Of a stretch of 64,000 nt of DNA, positions 16,274-26,067 are shown piece by piece. A program made the translations under genes and the position numbers. The notes beneath the pieces are model-generated. The model did not search any database and was not told the DNA's origin. It worked only from the letters and a program-made list of their open reading frames with translations. The stretch lies in contig NZ_AEDD01000008.1 in NCBI RefSeq assembly GCF_000179615.1, positions 231,094 through 295,093 on the forward strand, in the 5' to 3' direction. This DNA comes from Paenibacillus curdlanolyticus YK9. GTDB taxonomy: Bacteria; Bacillota; Bacilli; Paenibacillales; Paenibacillaceae. Position 1 is the stretch's first letter. Every line of letters begins with the position of its first letter.

Positions 16274-19144
16274 ATGTCAGTGGACAACGGAAACTCGCAA
16301 CGCCCTTGGGAAGCATTTTATGGTCCGAACCTGGGCTACGCACAAGAACAATATGAACGATATGTTTTGGATCCCGCCTCGGTAGATGAAGCGACACGGA
16401 CAATGTTCGAGCGCTGGGGCCAACCGCCTGCAGTCGAGACTACGATCGTTAGCGGCTCAACCGCTTCGGCACCTATAGATGCGAATTTGTTGAAGAAAGC
16501 GGTTGCAGCGGGCAAACTCGTATGGAACATCCGTACGTACGGACACCTTGCAGCGGATATCGATCCGCTTCACATTGGTCCAGCAGCGGACACTGGCATG
16601 ATGGAAGCTTCCAAGTACGGCATTACGGAAGCTGATCTTGCGGTTATCCCAGCCGAGCTTGTTTGGAACAATGCGCCAGCAGGAACGGCTAACGGCGCGG
16701 ATGCGATCCGCAAGCTGAAGAAAGCTTATACAGGAACGATTGCTTACGAGTTCAGCCATGTTCATGTGGAAGCAGAACGGGATTGGCTAAACGATCAAGC
16801 GGAGCAGGTCGCGCCTGCCTTTAAGCTGTCTAAGGAAGAGCGCAAGGAGCTTCTTACTGGACTTGTTGAGGCAGAATCGTTCGAGGACTTCCTGCACCGT
16901 ACGTTCGTTGGCCAGAAGCGCTTCTCGGTTGAAGGCAACGAGTCGGCAGTGCCGCTTGTGAACGAGCTGGTGAAGCAATTGGCGGATTACGGCGCCAAAA
17001 ACATTTTGCTCGGTATGGCGCATCGCGGCCGTTTGAACGTGCTGGCCCATGTGCTCGGCAAGCCATACAAAAAAATCTTCTCCGAGTTCCACCATTCGCC
17101 AAACCGCAACCTTGTGCCATCGGAAGGCTCAATGGGCATCAATTACGGCTGGTCGGGCGACGTAAAATATCACTTGGGTGCGAATCGCTCTTTGAAACGC
17201 AGCGAGACGGTTGAAACGCGCATTACGCTGGCGAATAACCCGAGCCACCTTGAGTATGTCAATCCCGTTGTGCATGGCTTTACGCGTGCAGCACAGGAAG
17301 ATCGTACGCAGCCGGGCTATCCGGTGCAAGATGCGAAATCCGCTGGCGCGATCGTCATGCACGGCGACGCTGCATTCCCTGGCGAAGGCATCGTGACGGA
17401 GACGCTCAACATCGGCCAACTGAAAGGCTATACGAACGGCGGCTCCATCCACGTTATCGTAAACAACAAAATCGGCTTTACGACGGAGAGCGTCGATTCG
17501 CGTTCGACGCACTATTCCAGCGACCCTGCCAAAGGCTTTGAGATTCCAATCGTTCACGTCAATGCGGATGATCCGGAAGCTTGCTTGCTGGCAGCTCGTA
17601 TCGCTACAGAATATCGCACGAAGTTCCAAAAGGACTTCCTCATTGACCTAATCGGCTACCGCCGCTATGGCCACAATGAAACGGATGATCCAGAAACGAC
17701 GCAGCCTACGATCTATGCGAAGGTGAAAGCACATGCTTCGGTAAGCAAGCTGTATGCTGAACGTTTGATTCAAGAAGGCGCGTTTACAGCTGAAGAAATC
17801 GAGCAGGTGCGTGTCGAGGTTATGAACCGACTGAAAGACGCTTACGAGGAAATGAAAAACAGCGCCGTTCAAGAGCAGGTTCATCAAGTGACTGACGTTC
17901 GCGCAGCTCGTCAAATCGGCAGCATTCCGACAGGTATTTCGCTTGAGAAGCTTCGCCAAATCAATATGCAGCTGCTGCAATGGCCAGCACAATTCAACGT
18001 GTATCCGAAGCTTCAGCGTATTTTGGAGCGTCGCGCAGGCGCGTTGAACGAAGGCGAGAAGGTCGATTGGAGCCATGCGGAGACGCTGGCATTCGCAACG
18101 ATTCTTGCTGACGGGAAGCCGATTCGGATAACCGGACAAGATGCTGAGCGCGCAACATTCGCTCATCGCAACCTGGTCCTGCATGACAGCAGCACGGGCG
18201 AAACCTTCTGCCCGCTGCACAAGCTGCCGCAGGCCAAAGCATCATTTGCTATCCATAACAGTCCGCTGTCAGAATCAGCTGTACTGGGCTTTGAATATGG
18301 CTACAACGTGTACTCCCCAGAGACATTTGCAATCTGGGAAGCGCAATTCGGCGACTTCGCGAATACGGCACAGGTTCTTATCGACCAGTTCATCTCGGCG
18401 GGCCGATCCAAATGGTCGCAAAAGTCAAGCTTGACAATGCTGCTGCCTCACGGCTTTGAAGGCCAAGGACCTGAACACTCCAGCGCTCGCATGGAGCGGT
18501 TCCTGCAGATGTCAGGTGAAGAGAACTGGACAGTCGCGTACTTGTCCAGCGCATCGCAGTACTTCCATCTTCTCCGTCGCCAAGCTGCGATTTCGGAGAC
18601 AGAAGCAGCGCGTCCACTCGTGCTTATGGCGCCTAAGAGCTTGATCCGTAACCCGCGCGTCGCTTCTTCAGCGGCTGAGTTTGCAGAAGGCACGGAGTTC
18701 CAACCGATTCTGGAGCAGCCTGGTCTTGGCAGCAAGCCAGAGCGCGTAGAACGCATCGTCTTCTGCACAGGGAAGGTCGCGATCGATCTTGCTGATGCGC
18801 TTGATAAAGATGAGAATAAGGATAAGGATTGGCTGCATATCGTTCGCGTCGAGCAGCTGTATCCATTCCCGCAGAAGGAAATCGAAGCGGTGGTCGCACG
18901 ATTCCCGAACGCGAAGCAATTGATCTGGGTCCAAGAAGAGCCTCAAAACATGGGCGCTTGGTCGTACATGGAGCCGCGCCTTCGCGCTGTATCGCCGGAG
19001 GGTGCAACGGTAAGCTACATCGGACGCCCAGAACGTTCGAGCCCAGCTACTGGCTTCCAAGACGTTCATGCATTCGAGCAGCAGCAAATCATTACGATGA
19101 CGTTCAACCAAAAACCTAGCTTGACATATAGCACTGGGAGGTAA
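16274..19144 (+). CDS. odhA: 2-oxoglutarate dehydrogenase E1 component
   Basis: The 956-residue thiamine-diphosphate enzyme has normal OdhA/SucA length. It begins with the family pattern [19 protein letters not shown], then [20 protein letters not shown] followed by [40 protein letters not shown], and the C-terminal [20 protein letters not shown]. These are E1o signatures for cofactor and substrate binding. It catalyses decarboxylation of 2-oxoglutarate and reductive succinylation of the E2 lipoyl group in the TCA cycle. A GACGGAGG ribosome site precedes the ATG. The E2 gene follows five bases after the stop codon. Confidence 0.97.
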   Translation: MSVDNGNSQRPWEAFYGPNLGYAQEQYERYVLDPASVDEATRTMFERWGQPPAVETTIVSGSTASAPIDANLLKKAVAAGKLVWNIRTYGHLAADIDPLHIGPAADTGMMEASKYGITEADLAVIPAELVWNNAPAGTANGADAIRKLKKAYTGTIAYEFSHVHVEAERDWLNDQAEQVAPAFKLSKEERKELLTGLVEAESFEDFLHRTFVGQKRFSVEGNESAVPLVNELVKQLADYGAKNILLGMAHRGRLNVLAHVLGKPYKKIFSEFHHSPNRNLVPSEGSMGINYGWSGDVKYHLGANRSLKRSETVETRITLANNPSHLEYVNPVVHGFTRAAQEDRTQPGYPVQDAKSAGAIVMHGDAAFPGEGIVTETLNIGQLKGYTNGGSIHVIVNNKIGFTTESVDSRSTHYSSDPAKGFEIPIVHVNADDPEACLLAARIATEYRTKFQKDFLIDLIGYRRYGHNETDDPETTQPTIYAKVKAHASVSKLYAERLIQEGAFTAEEIEQVRVEVMNRLKDAYEEMKNSAVQEQVHQVTDVRAARQIGSIPTGISLEKLRQINMQLLQWPAQFNVYPKLQRILERRAGALNEGEKVDWSHAETLAFATILADGKPIRITGQDAERATFAHRNLVLHDSSTGETFCPLHKLPQAKASFAIHNSPLSESAVLGFEYGYNVYSPETFAIWEAQFGDFANTAQVLIDQFISAGRSKWSQKSSLTMLLPHGFEGQGPEHSSARMERFLQMSGEENWTVAYLSSASQYFHLLRRQAAISETEAARPLVLMAPKSLIRNPRVASSAAEFAEGTEFQPILEQPGLGSKPERVERIVFCTGKVAIDLADALDKDENKDKDWLHIVRVEQLYPFPQKEIEAVVARFPNAKQLIWVQEEPQNMGAWSYMEPRLRAVSPEGATVSYIGRPERSSPATGFQDVHAFEQQQIITMTFNQKPSLTYSTGR

Positions 19145-19149
19145 CTGCA

Positions 19150-20394
19150 GTGAGTGACATTATCGTACCAGCAATGGGAGAATCAATTACAGAAGGAACG
19201 ATCTCGAAATGGGTTGTTCAAGAGGGTGCAACGGTTCGTCAAGGCGACGTTCTCCTCGAACTTGAAACGGATAAAGTAAACATCGAAATCGGAGCAGAAG
19301 CCGACGGCGTTGTAACGAGCATTTTGAAGCAAGAAGGCGACACGGTCGCTATCGGTGAAGTCATTGGCACGATTGGCGCAGGTACAGGAGCTGCAGCAGC
19401 ACCAGCGGCTCCAGCTGCGGCAGCGCCGGCGCCTACAGCACCAGCGGCACCGGTAGCAGCGCCAGCGGCAACAGCTGTTGCCGTAGCAGAAGCTGCGCAA
19501 GTGAACGCATCTCCGGCAGCTCGCAAGCTTGCTCGCGAGAAAGGCATTGATCTGAACGCGGTGCCTACGCGTGACCCTATCGGGCGCGTATACTCCGACG
19601 ACGTGAAATCGGCGTCGAATCGCCCTGCCGCACCGGCAGCTCCTGCAGCGCCAGCGGCTGCTCCTGCAGCTGTACAAGCTGCTGCACCTGGCAAGCCTGC
19701 TGAGCGCAAACGGATGTCGCGTCGTCGTCAGACGATTGCCAAGCGTCTCGTAGAAGCGCAACACAATGCAGCAATGCTGACGACGTTCAACGAAGTCGAT
19801 ATGACAGCGATTTTGGACGTACGTAAGCGCCGCAAGGACAAATTCAAAGAGAAGCATGATGTAAACCTCGGCTTTATGTCCTTCTTTACGAAAGCAGTCG
19901 TTGGCGCCCTGAAGGCATTCCCGCTGCTGAATGCAGAAATCGATGGCGATGATATCATCGAGAAGCACTACTACGATATCGGTATTGCCGTATCGGCGCC
20001 GGAAGGCCTCGTCGTTCCAGTCGTTCGCGATGCTGACCGTCTGGGCTTCGCAGAGATCGAGCGCAACATCGTCGATCTCGCGGTAAAAGCACGCAATAAC
20101 ACGCTGGGCTTGTCCGAGCTGCAAGGCGGCACGTTCACGATCACGAACGGCGGCGTATTCGGTTCGCTGCTGTCGACGCCAATCTTGAATGCACCGCAAG
20201 TTGGTATTCTCGGCATGCACAAAATTCAGCTTCGTCCGGTTGCGATCGATGCTGAACGGATGGAAAACCGTCCGATGATGTACATCGCCTTGTCGTACGA
20301 TCATCGCATCGTAGACGGCGCTGGCGCAGTAAGCTTCCTTGTGAAAGTGAAGGAGCTGCTCGAGGATCCAGAAACGCTGCTGCTTGAAGGCTAA
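19150..20394 (+). CDS. odhB: 2-oxoglutarate dehydrogenase E2 component (dihydrolipoyl succinyltransferase)
   Basis: The 414-residue protein shows three parts: a lipoyl domain (residues 1-76) with the lipoylated Lys42 in ETDKVN; an Ala/Pro-rich hinge; a peripheral-subunit-binding domain around residues 119-151 ([16 protein letters not shown]); a second Ala/Pro hinge; and the catalytic domain from about residue 185 with the active-site motif SYDHRIVDG. It transfers succinyl groups to CoA. The start is GTG at 19150 behind GGGAGG, near the odhA stop. No E3 (lpd) gene follows, as is usual when E3 is shared with other complexes. Confidence 0.97.
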   Translation: MSDIIVPAMGESITEGTISKWVVQEGATVRQGDVLLELETDKVNIEIGAEADGVVTSILKQEGDTVAIGEVIGTIGAGTGAAAAPAAPAAAAPAPTAPAAPVAAPAATAVAVAEAAQVNASPAARKLAREKGIDLNAVPTRDPIGRVYSDDVKSASNRPAAPAAPAAPAAAPAAVQAAAPGKPAERKRMSRRRQTIAKRLVEAQHNAAMLTTFNEVDMTAILDVRKRRKDKFKEKHDVNLGFMSFFTKAVVGALKAFPLLNAEIDGDDIIEKHYYDIGIAVSAPEGLVVPVVRDADRLGFAEIERNIVDLAVKARNNTLGLSELQGGTFTITNGGVFGSLLSTPILNAPQVGILGMHKIQLRPVAIDAERMENRPMMYIALSYDHRIVDGAGAVSFLVKVKELLEDPETLLLEG

Positions 20395-20423
20395 TAGGCC
20401 GAAGGGCAAGCGCGATAGATTAT

Positions 20424-20464
20424 AAAAAAGCCGTTCGCAGAACCATCTGCGAACGGCTTTTTTT
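20424..20464. terminator. Bidirectional terminator between odhB and the GNAT gene
   Basis: A 12-pair perfect stem (GCCGTTCGCAGA with TCTGCGAACGGC) has six A on the left and seven or more T on the right, so it can end transcripts from both sides. Confidence 0.9.
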
Positions 20465-20493
20465 GCATGGGCAAATCCGATGGGTTGCCTGTC

Positions 20494-20919
20494 TTAGAGC
20501 TTCTTGGTCATGATCACATGCGGAATATCAGCCTCTAGGAAAACGTCGGATACGGTCTCGTAGCCCAGCTTCGCATAGAATCGCTCGGCGTGGGTTTGGC
20601 CGTGGAGCTTCGCTTTGGCAGCGCCAAGCTGCTTGCCTTGCTGCTCGAGCGCGGAAGTGATCGCAGCGCCGACGCCATATTTGCGATACTCGGGCAGCAC
20701 GCAGATCCGCTCCAGCTTGGCGATGCCGTCGAGCAGACGAATGCGTCCGGTGCCTGCAGGCGTTCCTTCATAATAAGCGAGCACATGTGACGCTGTCGTT
20801 TCGTGCTCGTCATATTCTTCTTGCTCGGAGACGCCTTGCTCGTCTACGAACACTTTTTTGCGAATGCGATAGACGTCCTCCAGCTCCGCCTCCGAAGCGG
20901 CGAGTTTGATTTGAACCAT
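20494..20919 (-). CDS. GNAT-family N-acetyltransferase
   Basis: The 141-residue protein has a ElaA/YjcF-like GNAT pattern: VYRIRKKVFVDEQGVSEQEE at the N-terminus, HVLAYYEGTPAGTGRIRLL, and the acetyl-CoA loop LPEYRKYGVGAAIT. The C-terminal HGQTHAERFYAKLGYE is also typical. It should transfer an acetyl group to an amine; the substrate is unknown. It is convergent with odhB and alone in its transcript. Confidence 0.85.
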   Translation of the reverse strand: MVQIKLAASEAELEDVYRIRKKVFVDEQGVSEQEEYDEHETTASHVLAYYEGTPAGTGRIRLLDGIAKLERICVLPEYRKYGVGAAITSALEQQGKQLGAAKAKLHGQTHAERFYAKLGYETVSDVFLEADIPHVIMTKKL

Positions 20920-21150
20920 GGGCCATACACCTTCCTAACGTTATGAATATTGCCGCGAGCTTGCAGCGTTACGGACTGTCGTTGTTGTACCATGAATAAG
21001 GGAGCGAAAGCAAGCCGAGCCCTCCATTCCGGTTGCCAATCGTTAGTCATTGACGATTTCCTGTCCATTCTTTTACAATGGAGCTTAGCGGATATCGACC
21101 AGCGAACGGCATGAATGAAACAACGAGTAGGGTAAAGAAAGGTTAGGGTT

Positions 21151-21621
21151 ATGTCCAAAATAAGAGTCGTAATGGTAAGCTTGTATTTGATGGTTATTTA
21201 CTGGGCCTCGTCACATTTTCCAGATGTGCATACGTTATTTTTCCCGACACTGGGAGCGTTCTGTCTCTTATTCTTAATGCGTTCATTCGAACGGACGGCA
21301 TGGGCGCGCATTAGCGTTGGTGCCGTTATTGGCGCGACGGTTGGCAATGTGCTTTATTCGATCAATCCAGGGCCAGTGACGTTCTTCTTAAACGCGCTGC
21401 TGATGATTACGTTAATTACGCGGATGAAATGGAATGCGCCGCCGATTCTTGCTGTCGCTTTTATTCCTTATTTCTCTCATCCAACAACCGTATGGACGCT
21501 TCCGCTCTCTGTCGCGCTTTCGCTTTCCGGTTTAATCGCAACGTTGTGGATTACCGAGACGCTGGAGCGGGGACTTGAGAGCCGGAAGGATAAAGAGTTC
21601 GAGCTGGAGTCGGGCATGTAG
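21151..21621 (+). CDS. Small multi-pass membrane protein of unknown function
   Basis: The 156-residue protein has about four or five hydrophobic segments (VVMVSLYLMVIYWASSHF; FPTLGAFCLLFLM; ARISVGAVIGATVGNVL; VTFFLNALLMITLI; LPLSVALSLSGLIATLWI), with a charged C-terminal tail (ESRKDKEFELESGM). It loosely recalls HPP or FUSC-type membrane proteins (PTLGAF segment), but I do not recognise a family with confidence. It is followed after 82 bp by a D-Ala-D-Ala carboxypeptidase gene on the same strand, so both may be co-transcribed. Confidence 0.75.
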   Translation: MSKIRVVMVSLYLMVIYWASSHFPDVHTLFFPTLGAFCLLFLMRSFERTAWARISVGAVIGATVGNVLYSINPGPVTFFLNALLMITLITRMKWNAPPILAVAFIPYFSHPTTVWTLPLSVALSLSGLIATLWITETLERGLESRKDKEFELESGM

Positions 21622-21703
21622 CTGCTGCTCGTGAATGGGCATGATATCGTAAATCGATCTTCGTATTACAGCAGGATTAAGCAGAGAGTCAGGTGAGACG
21701 AAC

Positions 21704-23005
21704 GTGGTCATACGCGGAAACCTAGACAAGCGAAGAACCTTTGCGTGGATGCGGACGATGCTCATCGCCGTGTTCGCTGTGCTGCTCGTATTCCCTCCCG
21801 CGGCGAGCGCTGCGGGTGAGAGCACGGCAATAGCGAAAGATCTGGCAAGTGCGGGGGAGCAAACGGCCCTTGCACGGAAGCCGCCTGAGCTGTTGGCAGA
21901 GTCGGCGATTCTGATGGATCGGCGCACAGGTACGATTTTATATGAGAAGAATGCTTCACAGCGCATGTACCCAGCAAGCATAACGAAAATCGTGACGGCG
22001 ATCGTAGCGCTGGAGTCAGCTAACGTAGAAGATGTTGTAACCGTTTCCAAAGAGGCGCGAGGAGAAGAAGGCACGCGGGTGTATTTGGAGGAAGGCGAAC
22101 AGATGAAGCTCTGGCAGCTGCTGCTCGGCATGATGGTGAATTCCGGCAACGATGCTGCCACTGCCATTGCGGAGCATGTCGATGGCTCGAAGGAAAAGTT
22201 CGCTGAGCATATGAATGCTTGGATACGCGAGAAAGCGAATGCTTACGATAGCCAATTCCGCAATCCGAGCGGCTTGCCGGATCCAGAGCATTATACGACT
22301 GCAGAGGATATGGCTAAGATTACGCAATATGCAATGAGCAATGAGAAGTTTCGCGAGCTGGTTGGAACGAAGAAGGTCATTTGGAATGGCCAGACCTGGC
22401 AGACGGTGCTCGTGAATCATAACAAGCTGCTTGGCACGTACGACGGTGCGACCGGTGTGAAAAATGGTTATACCACCTTGGCGGGCTCTACGCTGGTTGC
22501 ATCCGCCGAGCGCAATGGGATGGAGCTGATCGGAGTCATTCTGAAGGCGCCTTCCAGCAATCAGATGTATGCCGATATGCGCAGCATCCTCGATTATGGA
22601 TTTGCAGCATTCGAGCCGAAGCTGCTGTTCGATGAGAATGAAACCTATGAGATGGATGGCGCGCCCGCAGTGGCATATACCGCCGATGAAGCGATTTGGA
22701 CAGTCGTGCCCAAGGGCGAGAAGCCGAAAGTGATGGTCGACGCGACAGGCGTAGTCCATGTCATGACCTCGCAAGGCGTGTCCAATGCAGGTCGGTTCCG
22801 ATTGTGGAAAACGACGGATAAGGTTTCAGCTTTGTCCGCAAGCAATGGCCGAACGGCGTCGGCTGAAACCGCACCTGCTGAGCATGCATCAGGGGAGAGT
22901 GAAGCAGTCGTGAAAACGATCGCTGGCGCATGTATCGTCTTGGCGTTAGGCGGCGTTGTCGTGTATGGATTGCGTCGACGCAATCGCATCACCCCTAGCG
23001 GCTAA
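21704..23005 (+). CDS. D-alanyl-D-alanine carboxypeptidase (DacF/DacA-type, S11 family)
   Basis: The 433-residue protein has a signal sequence (hydrophobic residues 18-36, cleavage near ASA), the S11 active-site motifs SITK (Ser92-Lys95), SGN (147-149) and KNG (253-255, in place of the more common KTG), then a C-terminal domain and a final hydrophobic segment (TIAGACIVLALGGVVVYGL) followed by basic residues. It should be fixed in the membrane facing outward and trim the terminal D-Ala of peptidoglycan stem peptides. The start is GTG at 21704 with AGGTGAG upstream. Sporulation use is possible, but vegetative use cannot be excluded. Confidence 0.92.
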   Translation: MVIRGNLDKRRTFAWMRTMLIAVFAVLLVFPPAASAAGESTAIAKDLASAGEQTALARKPPELLAESAILMDRRTGTILYEKNASQRMYPASITKIVTAIVALESANVEDVVTVSKEARGEEGTRVYLEEGEQMKLWQLLLGMMVNSGNDAATAIAEHVDGSKEKFAEHMNAWIREKANAYDSQFRNPSGLPDPEHYTTAEDMAKITQYAMSNEKFRELVGTKKVIWNGQTWQTVLVNHNKLLGTYDGATGVKNGYTTLAGSTLVASAERNGMELIGVILKAPSSNQMYADMRSILDYGFAAFEPKLLFDENETYEMDGAPAVAYTADEAIWTVVPKGEKPKVMVDATGVVHVMTSQGVSNAGRFRLWKTTDKVSALSASNGRTASAETAPAEHASGESEAVVKTIAGACIVLALGGVVVYGLRRRNRITPSG

Positions 23006-23071
23006 TGTAAGGTAAGGCCGCTTGATCGACGAGCGCGCGAGAGAGCAATTCTCGTCGACACCACAAATATA

Positions 23072-23117
23072 AAAGCAGCTCTAATTCCGTCAGCAAGCGG
23101 AGTTAGAGCTGCTTTTT
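23072..23117. terminator. Bidirectional terminator between the carboxypeptidase and YheC/D genes
   Basis: A 16-18 pair stem (AAAAGCAGCTCTAATTCCG with CGGAGTTAGAGCTGCTTTT, one mismatch) is followed by T residues on the plus strand; four A precede it, so it can also end the minus-strand cluster. Confidence 0.85.
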
Positions 23118-23128
23118 ATTCCATTCGT

Positions 23129-24421
23129 TTAGTCGACTAATTTATCGATCCAACGCGTGTCGGCAGGCGACATTTCCAGCGAGGCTTCTTTTTTGCTGGC
23201 GGTACGCGAGGGCGAGACGGCGCTAGCGCTTGTACGGCTTCCCTCGGGCAAACCAGAGCTGCTGTCAGAGCCAGAAATAACAGCTGTTTCCGCAGCGGCA
23301 TCCGATTCGTGCGCAGACTTCTTTCTCCGTTTCTGATCGTACAAATAAAGGGCATATTCAAGCGGGCGAACGATTGCGCGCTGGTAGGTTTCTTTGTCCC
23401 CCGCTTGATTAAACACTTCGCGGGCCGGCTTCGGGTTAACCTCCAGCAGCCAGACGCGCCCATCCTTGTCGATGGCGAGGTCAAGCGCTAGCTCGCATAA
23501 CCGGCCATACGTTTGCTCGAGATATTCGGCAACTTGAATGCCAACCTGCTCGGCCTCCTGTTTGGCCTTCTCGATCATCGTCTCATTCTTGATCCACATC
23601 TTTAGCAGCTGGTTCATGGTAGCGGCTTGCCCGCCGCCATGCAGATTGGAGGTTACGCTTCGAGGCGCGCCGATCCGGCCTGCACAGCCCGTTAATCGCC
23701 ATTTGCCCTCGCGGTCCTTCTGAACGAGCATCCGGTAATCATGCACGCGGCCGCTCGGCAGTTTGAGCGCGATTCCCTGCTGGACGAGGTAACGTCCGCC
23801 CTTCAAATTCCAGGAGGAGAGGCGACCGGCAAGCTCCGCCGTCGTAATCCGCTGCGGCGGCACAATGCGGCGCTGCTGATCGCGTCCTTGCAGCAGCAGC
23901 CGATCATTGCCAATCCGCTCGATGCGCAGAATGCCCCGGCCGCCTGTACCGTTGATGGGCTTCAGGTAGATAAGCGGATACTTGCGCAGCATAGACGTCA
24001 GGTCCGCCATCGATTCATACATTCGGGAGCTCGGGAGATGCGCCGTGAAGCGCGCATCGCGGGACAATGTGCGATGAACGGTCATTTTATTGCGAAGCGG
24101 ACGGTTCAAGAAGGTGAGATGGCCGTACTTCGCGCGGAATCGGCGAAGCTCTTCGAACCGATGCGAGCGTTGGATCCGGCAGCGGTCGAAGATAAGGTTC
24201 GGGAACGAGGTCCAGCGCCGAGACCATTTTTTCGTGGAGCTATCATAAACCATCGCATGAATCCGATTCGACTTGTAGTTCACGTCTTCAGGCGTGAAGA
24301 CGAAGACGTCAAGCCCCATCTTGCGGCCTGCGACGGTCATGCGCTGATAGATCGAACGCTCCTCAAGCGAGCCGTTGTTGTCCAAATATAAGGTCAAGAT
24401 GCCGAGCACCGGCTGCGTCAT
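23129..24421 (-). CDS. YheC/YheD-family ATP-grasp protein (copy 5, distal)
   Basis: The 430-residue protein has the YheC/D ATP-grasp layout: GILTLYLDNNGSLEE, NLIFDRCRIQ, the phosphate-binding segment YLKPINGTGGRGILRIE, YLVQQGIALKLPSGRVHDYR, RMLVQKDREGKWRLTG, TSNLHGGGQA, and the metal-binding end ALDLAIDKDGRVWLLEVNPK. It lacks the extra N-terminal domain of two of its neighbours and adds an 80-residue charged, low-complexity tail. ATG at 24421 follows AAGGAGG. In Bacillus, YheC and YheD are spore-coat-associated. ATP-grasp folds usually form amide bonds, but no reaction is established for this family as far as I know. Confidence 0.9.
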   Translation of the reverse strand: MTQPVLGILTLYLDNNGSLEERSIYQRMTVAGRKMGLDVFVFTPEDVNYKSNRIHAMVYDSSTKKWSRRWTSFPNLIFDRCRIQRSHRFEELRRFRAKYGHLTFLNRPLRNKMTVHRTLSRDARFTAHLPSSRMYESMADLTSMLRKYPLIYLKPINGTGGRGILRIERIGNDRLLLQGRDQQRRIVPPQRITTAELAGRLSSWNLKGGRYLVQQGIALKLPSGRVHDYRMLVQKDREGKWRLTGCAGRIGAPRSVTSNLHGGGQAATMNQLLKMWIKNETMIEKAKQEAEQVGIQVAEYLEQTYGRLCELALDLAIDKDGRVWLLEVNPKPAREVFNQAGDKETYQRAIVRPLEYALYLYDQKRRKKSAHESDAAAETAVISGSDSSSGLPEGSRTSASAVSPSRTASKKEASLEMSPADTRWIDKLVD

Positions 24422-24422
24422 G

Positions 24423-24914
24423 CTACAAAGCCTCCTTCGCTGGCGCTTCAGCATGAGCTGCCGCCATGTGGAAGCCATCTGTCTCGAACCGGAGCGTAGG
24501 CTTTCCGGTCGGGCCGGTCTCGACGCTTACGGCTTTCAAGCCGGCATGGAAAAATAATTGCATGCTGGCAGGATTGTCAGCTGCGATTTTGCAGCACAGC
24601 CTGCCGCCGCAGCGATTGGCAAGCGCTTCAATGAGCCGACGGCCGATGCCGCCCCCTCGCGCATCCGGTCGGACGACAACGAGGCAGGCGGTTTCGCCGG
24701 CGTTAACCGCGAAGGCGAAGCCAAGCAAACGGCCTTGATCATGGGCGATGACGACAGCAACCGAAGAGGGGGCGCATGCCCCCGTTGCTTCGGCGAGGAG
24801 CATCGCCCGGAGGCCCGCCGCGGTAATCCGCCTGTCGCCGTGCCGCTTCGCGAATGCGATCAGCCGGTCCCGCCAGTTGGGCCACTGCGAGGGCTTTAAC
24901 CGTACGATGTCCAT
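24423..24914 (-). CDS. GNAT-family acetyltransferase inside the YheC/D cluster
   Basis: The 163-residue protein has a GNAT fold: SSVAVVIAHDQGRLLGFAFA, then the acetyl-CoA loop VRPDARGGGIGRRLIEAL, and DNPASMQLFFHAGLKAV. Its ends are one base from both neighbouring YheC/D genes (24421/24423 and 24914/24916), so it is a translationally linked member of the cluster and not an accidental neighbour. It probably acylates the same substrate or product that the ATP-grasp proteins work on; this is inference from context only. Confidence 0.85.
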   Translation of the reverse strand: MDIVRLKPSQWPNWRDRLIAFAKRHGDRRITAAGLRAMLLAEATGACAPSSVAVVIAHDQGRLLGFAFAVNAGETACLVVVRPDARGGGIGRRLIEALANRCGGRLCCKIAADNPASMQLFFHAGLKAVSVETGPTGKPTLRFETDGFHMAAAHAEAPAKEAL

Positions 24915-24915
24915 G

Positions 24916-26067
24916 CTACACGCCTCCTGCTTTTTCCTTTTTCTTGCCGTATAAATATAAGCCGTAATGAAAAATTCGCTCTAGCGACTTGCGGCGAATA
25001 TGTGGCTCGTCGAATTTCATTGGCTTGGAGTTGGCTTCGAAGAACCAAACGTTTCCAGTGTCGTCCACGCCAAGATCCATGGACATTTCGCCGAGCAAAA
25101 GGCCGGAGCCGCGCTCGATTTGCTTGGCGATCAGCAGCGACGTATTTTTGGCTTTAATCATAATTTTACGCGCTTCCTCATCGCCGAACGTCGTCGTCAG
25201 CAGCTTCTCAGGGTCCTCGATGCTGCCCCCTCGCGGCACATGGGTTGTGATGCTTAGCGTGCCAGCGACCCGCGCGCCGATTCCGGTAATGTCCCATTGC
25301 CCGCGTTGGTTTTTTTGCACAAGCGCGCGAAGGTCGAATCGACGATCATCCACAGTCGCAAGGGTAATGCCCTGCTGCGCAATGTACGTTTCGCCTAGGC
25401 TCTGTTTGCGGATTCGCGTCCACAGCTTCGGAATGGAGGAGCAGTTGTAGGTGATGCTCTTTTTATCCTCCTGGATTTTGAGCCGATAGGGCAGCTGCTT
25501 CTCAGGCAGCACCTTCACGGTCATGATCCCCTTGCCGGCTTTGCCGCTGACGGGCTTCAAGTATAGGAAAGAATGCTTGCGCATCAGCCGAGTCAGCCCC
25601 GTCCGCGATACCATCCGCCTCGTCGTCGGGATGAACGGTTTGGTCGTCTTGGACAGCTTAAGCCATTCGAACAAGTTCCATTTGTTGAAAAACGTCGGGT
25701 TATACAGTTGGGTGCGCGGATGCTTCATGCAGGATGCGATTTTGCCGCGTACGGCTGGAAGCACCTCATCCTCGCGAAGCGGGATGCGGTTGTAGATAAC
25801 GTCGGGGAAAGGGAACAGCTGGTCGTGCCACTGTTCCGCCCGATCATCGAACGTATATCCCTTTACTTGATTTTTGGATAGATTCAGATGCTTAACCGTT
25901 AACACGTAAACGATGAAGCCCATTTCCCGACCGGTCCGAATAATATCGGCAAAATTTTCCCGGTTGCCGCGGAACATCAGCATATCGTCCTCGATCGTTA
26001 AGATGGCCAGCACGGGGCGCCGGGCGTGAAGCTCGGCGGCCTTATCGTCGGACAGCGCGAGTTCCAT
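24916..26067 (-). CDS. YheC/YheD-family ATP-grasp protein (copy 4)
   Basis: The 383-residue protein begins at the ATG ending at 26067; the start codon overlaps the TAA of the upstream copy (TAATG), and GGAGGGA lies ahead. Motifs: PVLAILTIEDDMLMFRGN, DVIYNRIP, LYLKPVSGKAGKGIMTV, YIAQQGITLATVDDRRFDLR, LVQKNQRGQWDITGIGARV, THVPRGGSIEDPEKLL, and the terminal MDLGVDDTGNVWFFEANSKP. It carries no N-terminal extension. The coupling of start and stop codons shows co-translation with copy 3. Confidence 0.92.
   Translation of the reverse strand: MELALSDDKAAELHARRPVLAILTIEDDMLMFRGNRENFADIIRTGREMGFIVYVLTVKHLNLSKNQVKGYTFDDRAEQWHDQLFPFPDVIYNRIPLREDEVLPAVRGKIASCMKHPRTQLYNPTFFNKWNLFEWLKLSKTTKPFIPTTRRMVSRTGLTRLMRKHSFLYLKPVSGKAGKGIMTVKVLPEKQLPYRLKIQEDKKSITYNCSSIPKLWTRIRKQSLGETYIAQQGITLATVDDRRFDLRALVQKNQRGQWDITGIGARVAGTLSITTHVPRGGSIEDPEKLLTTTFGDEEARKIMIKAKNTSLLIAKQIERGSGLLLGEMSMDLGVDDTGNVWFFEANSKPMKFDEPHIRRKSLERIFHYGLYLYGKKKEKAGGV

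Noticed and set aside
19183..20409. 408-codon open frame on the minus strand opposite odhB
   Set aside because: It mirrors the codon pattern of a well-supported gene, gives a Cys/Arg-rich product with no family resemblance, and has no ribosome site.
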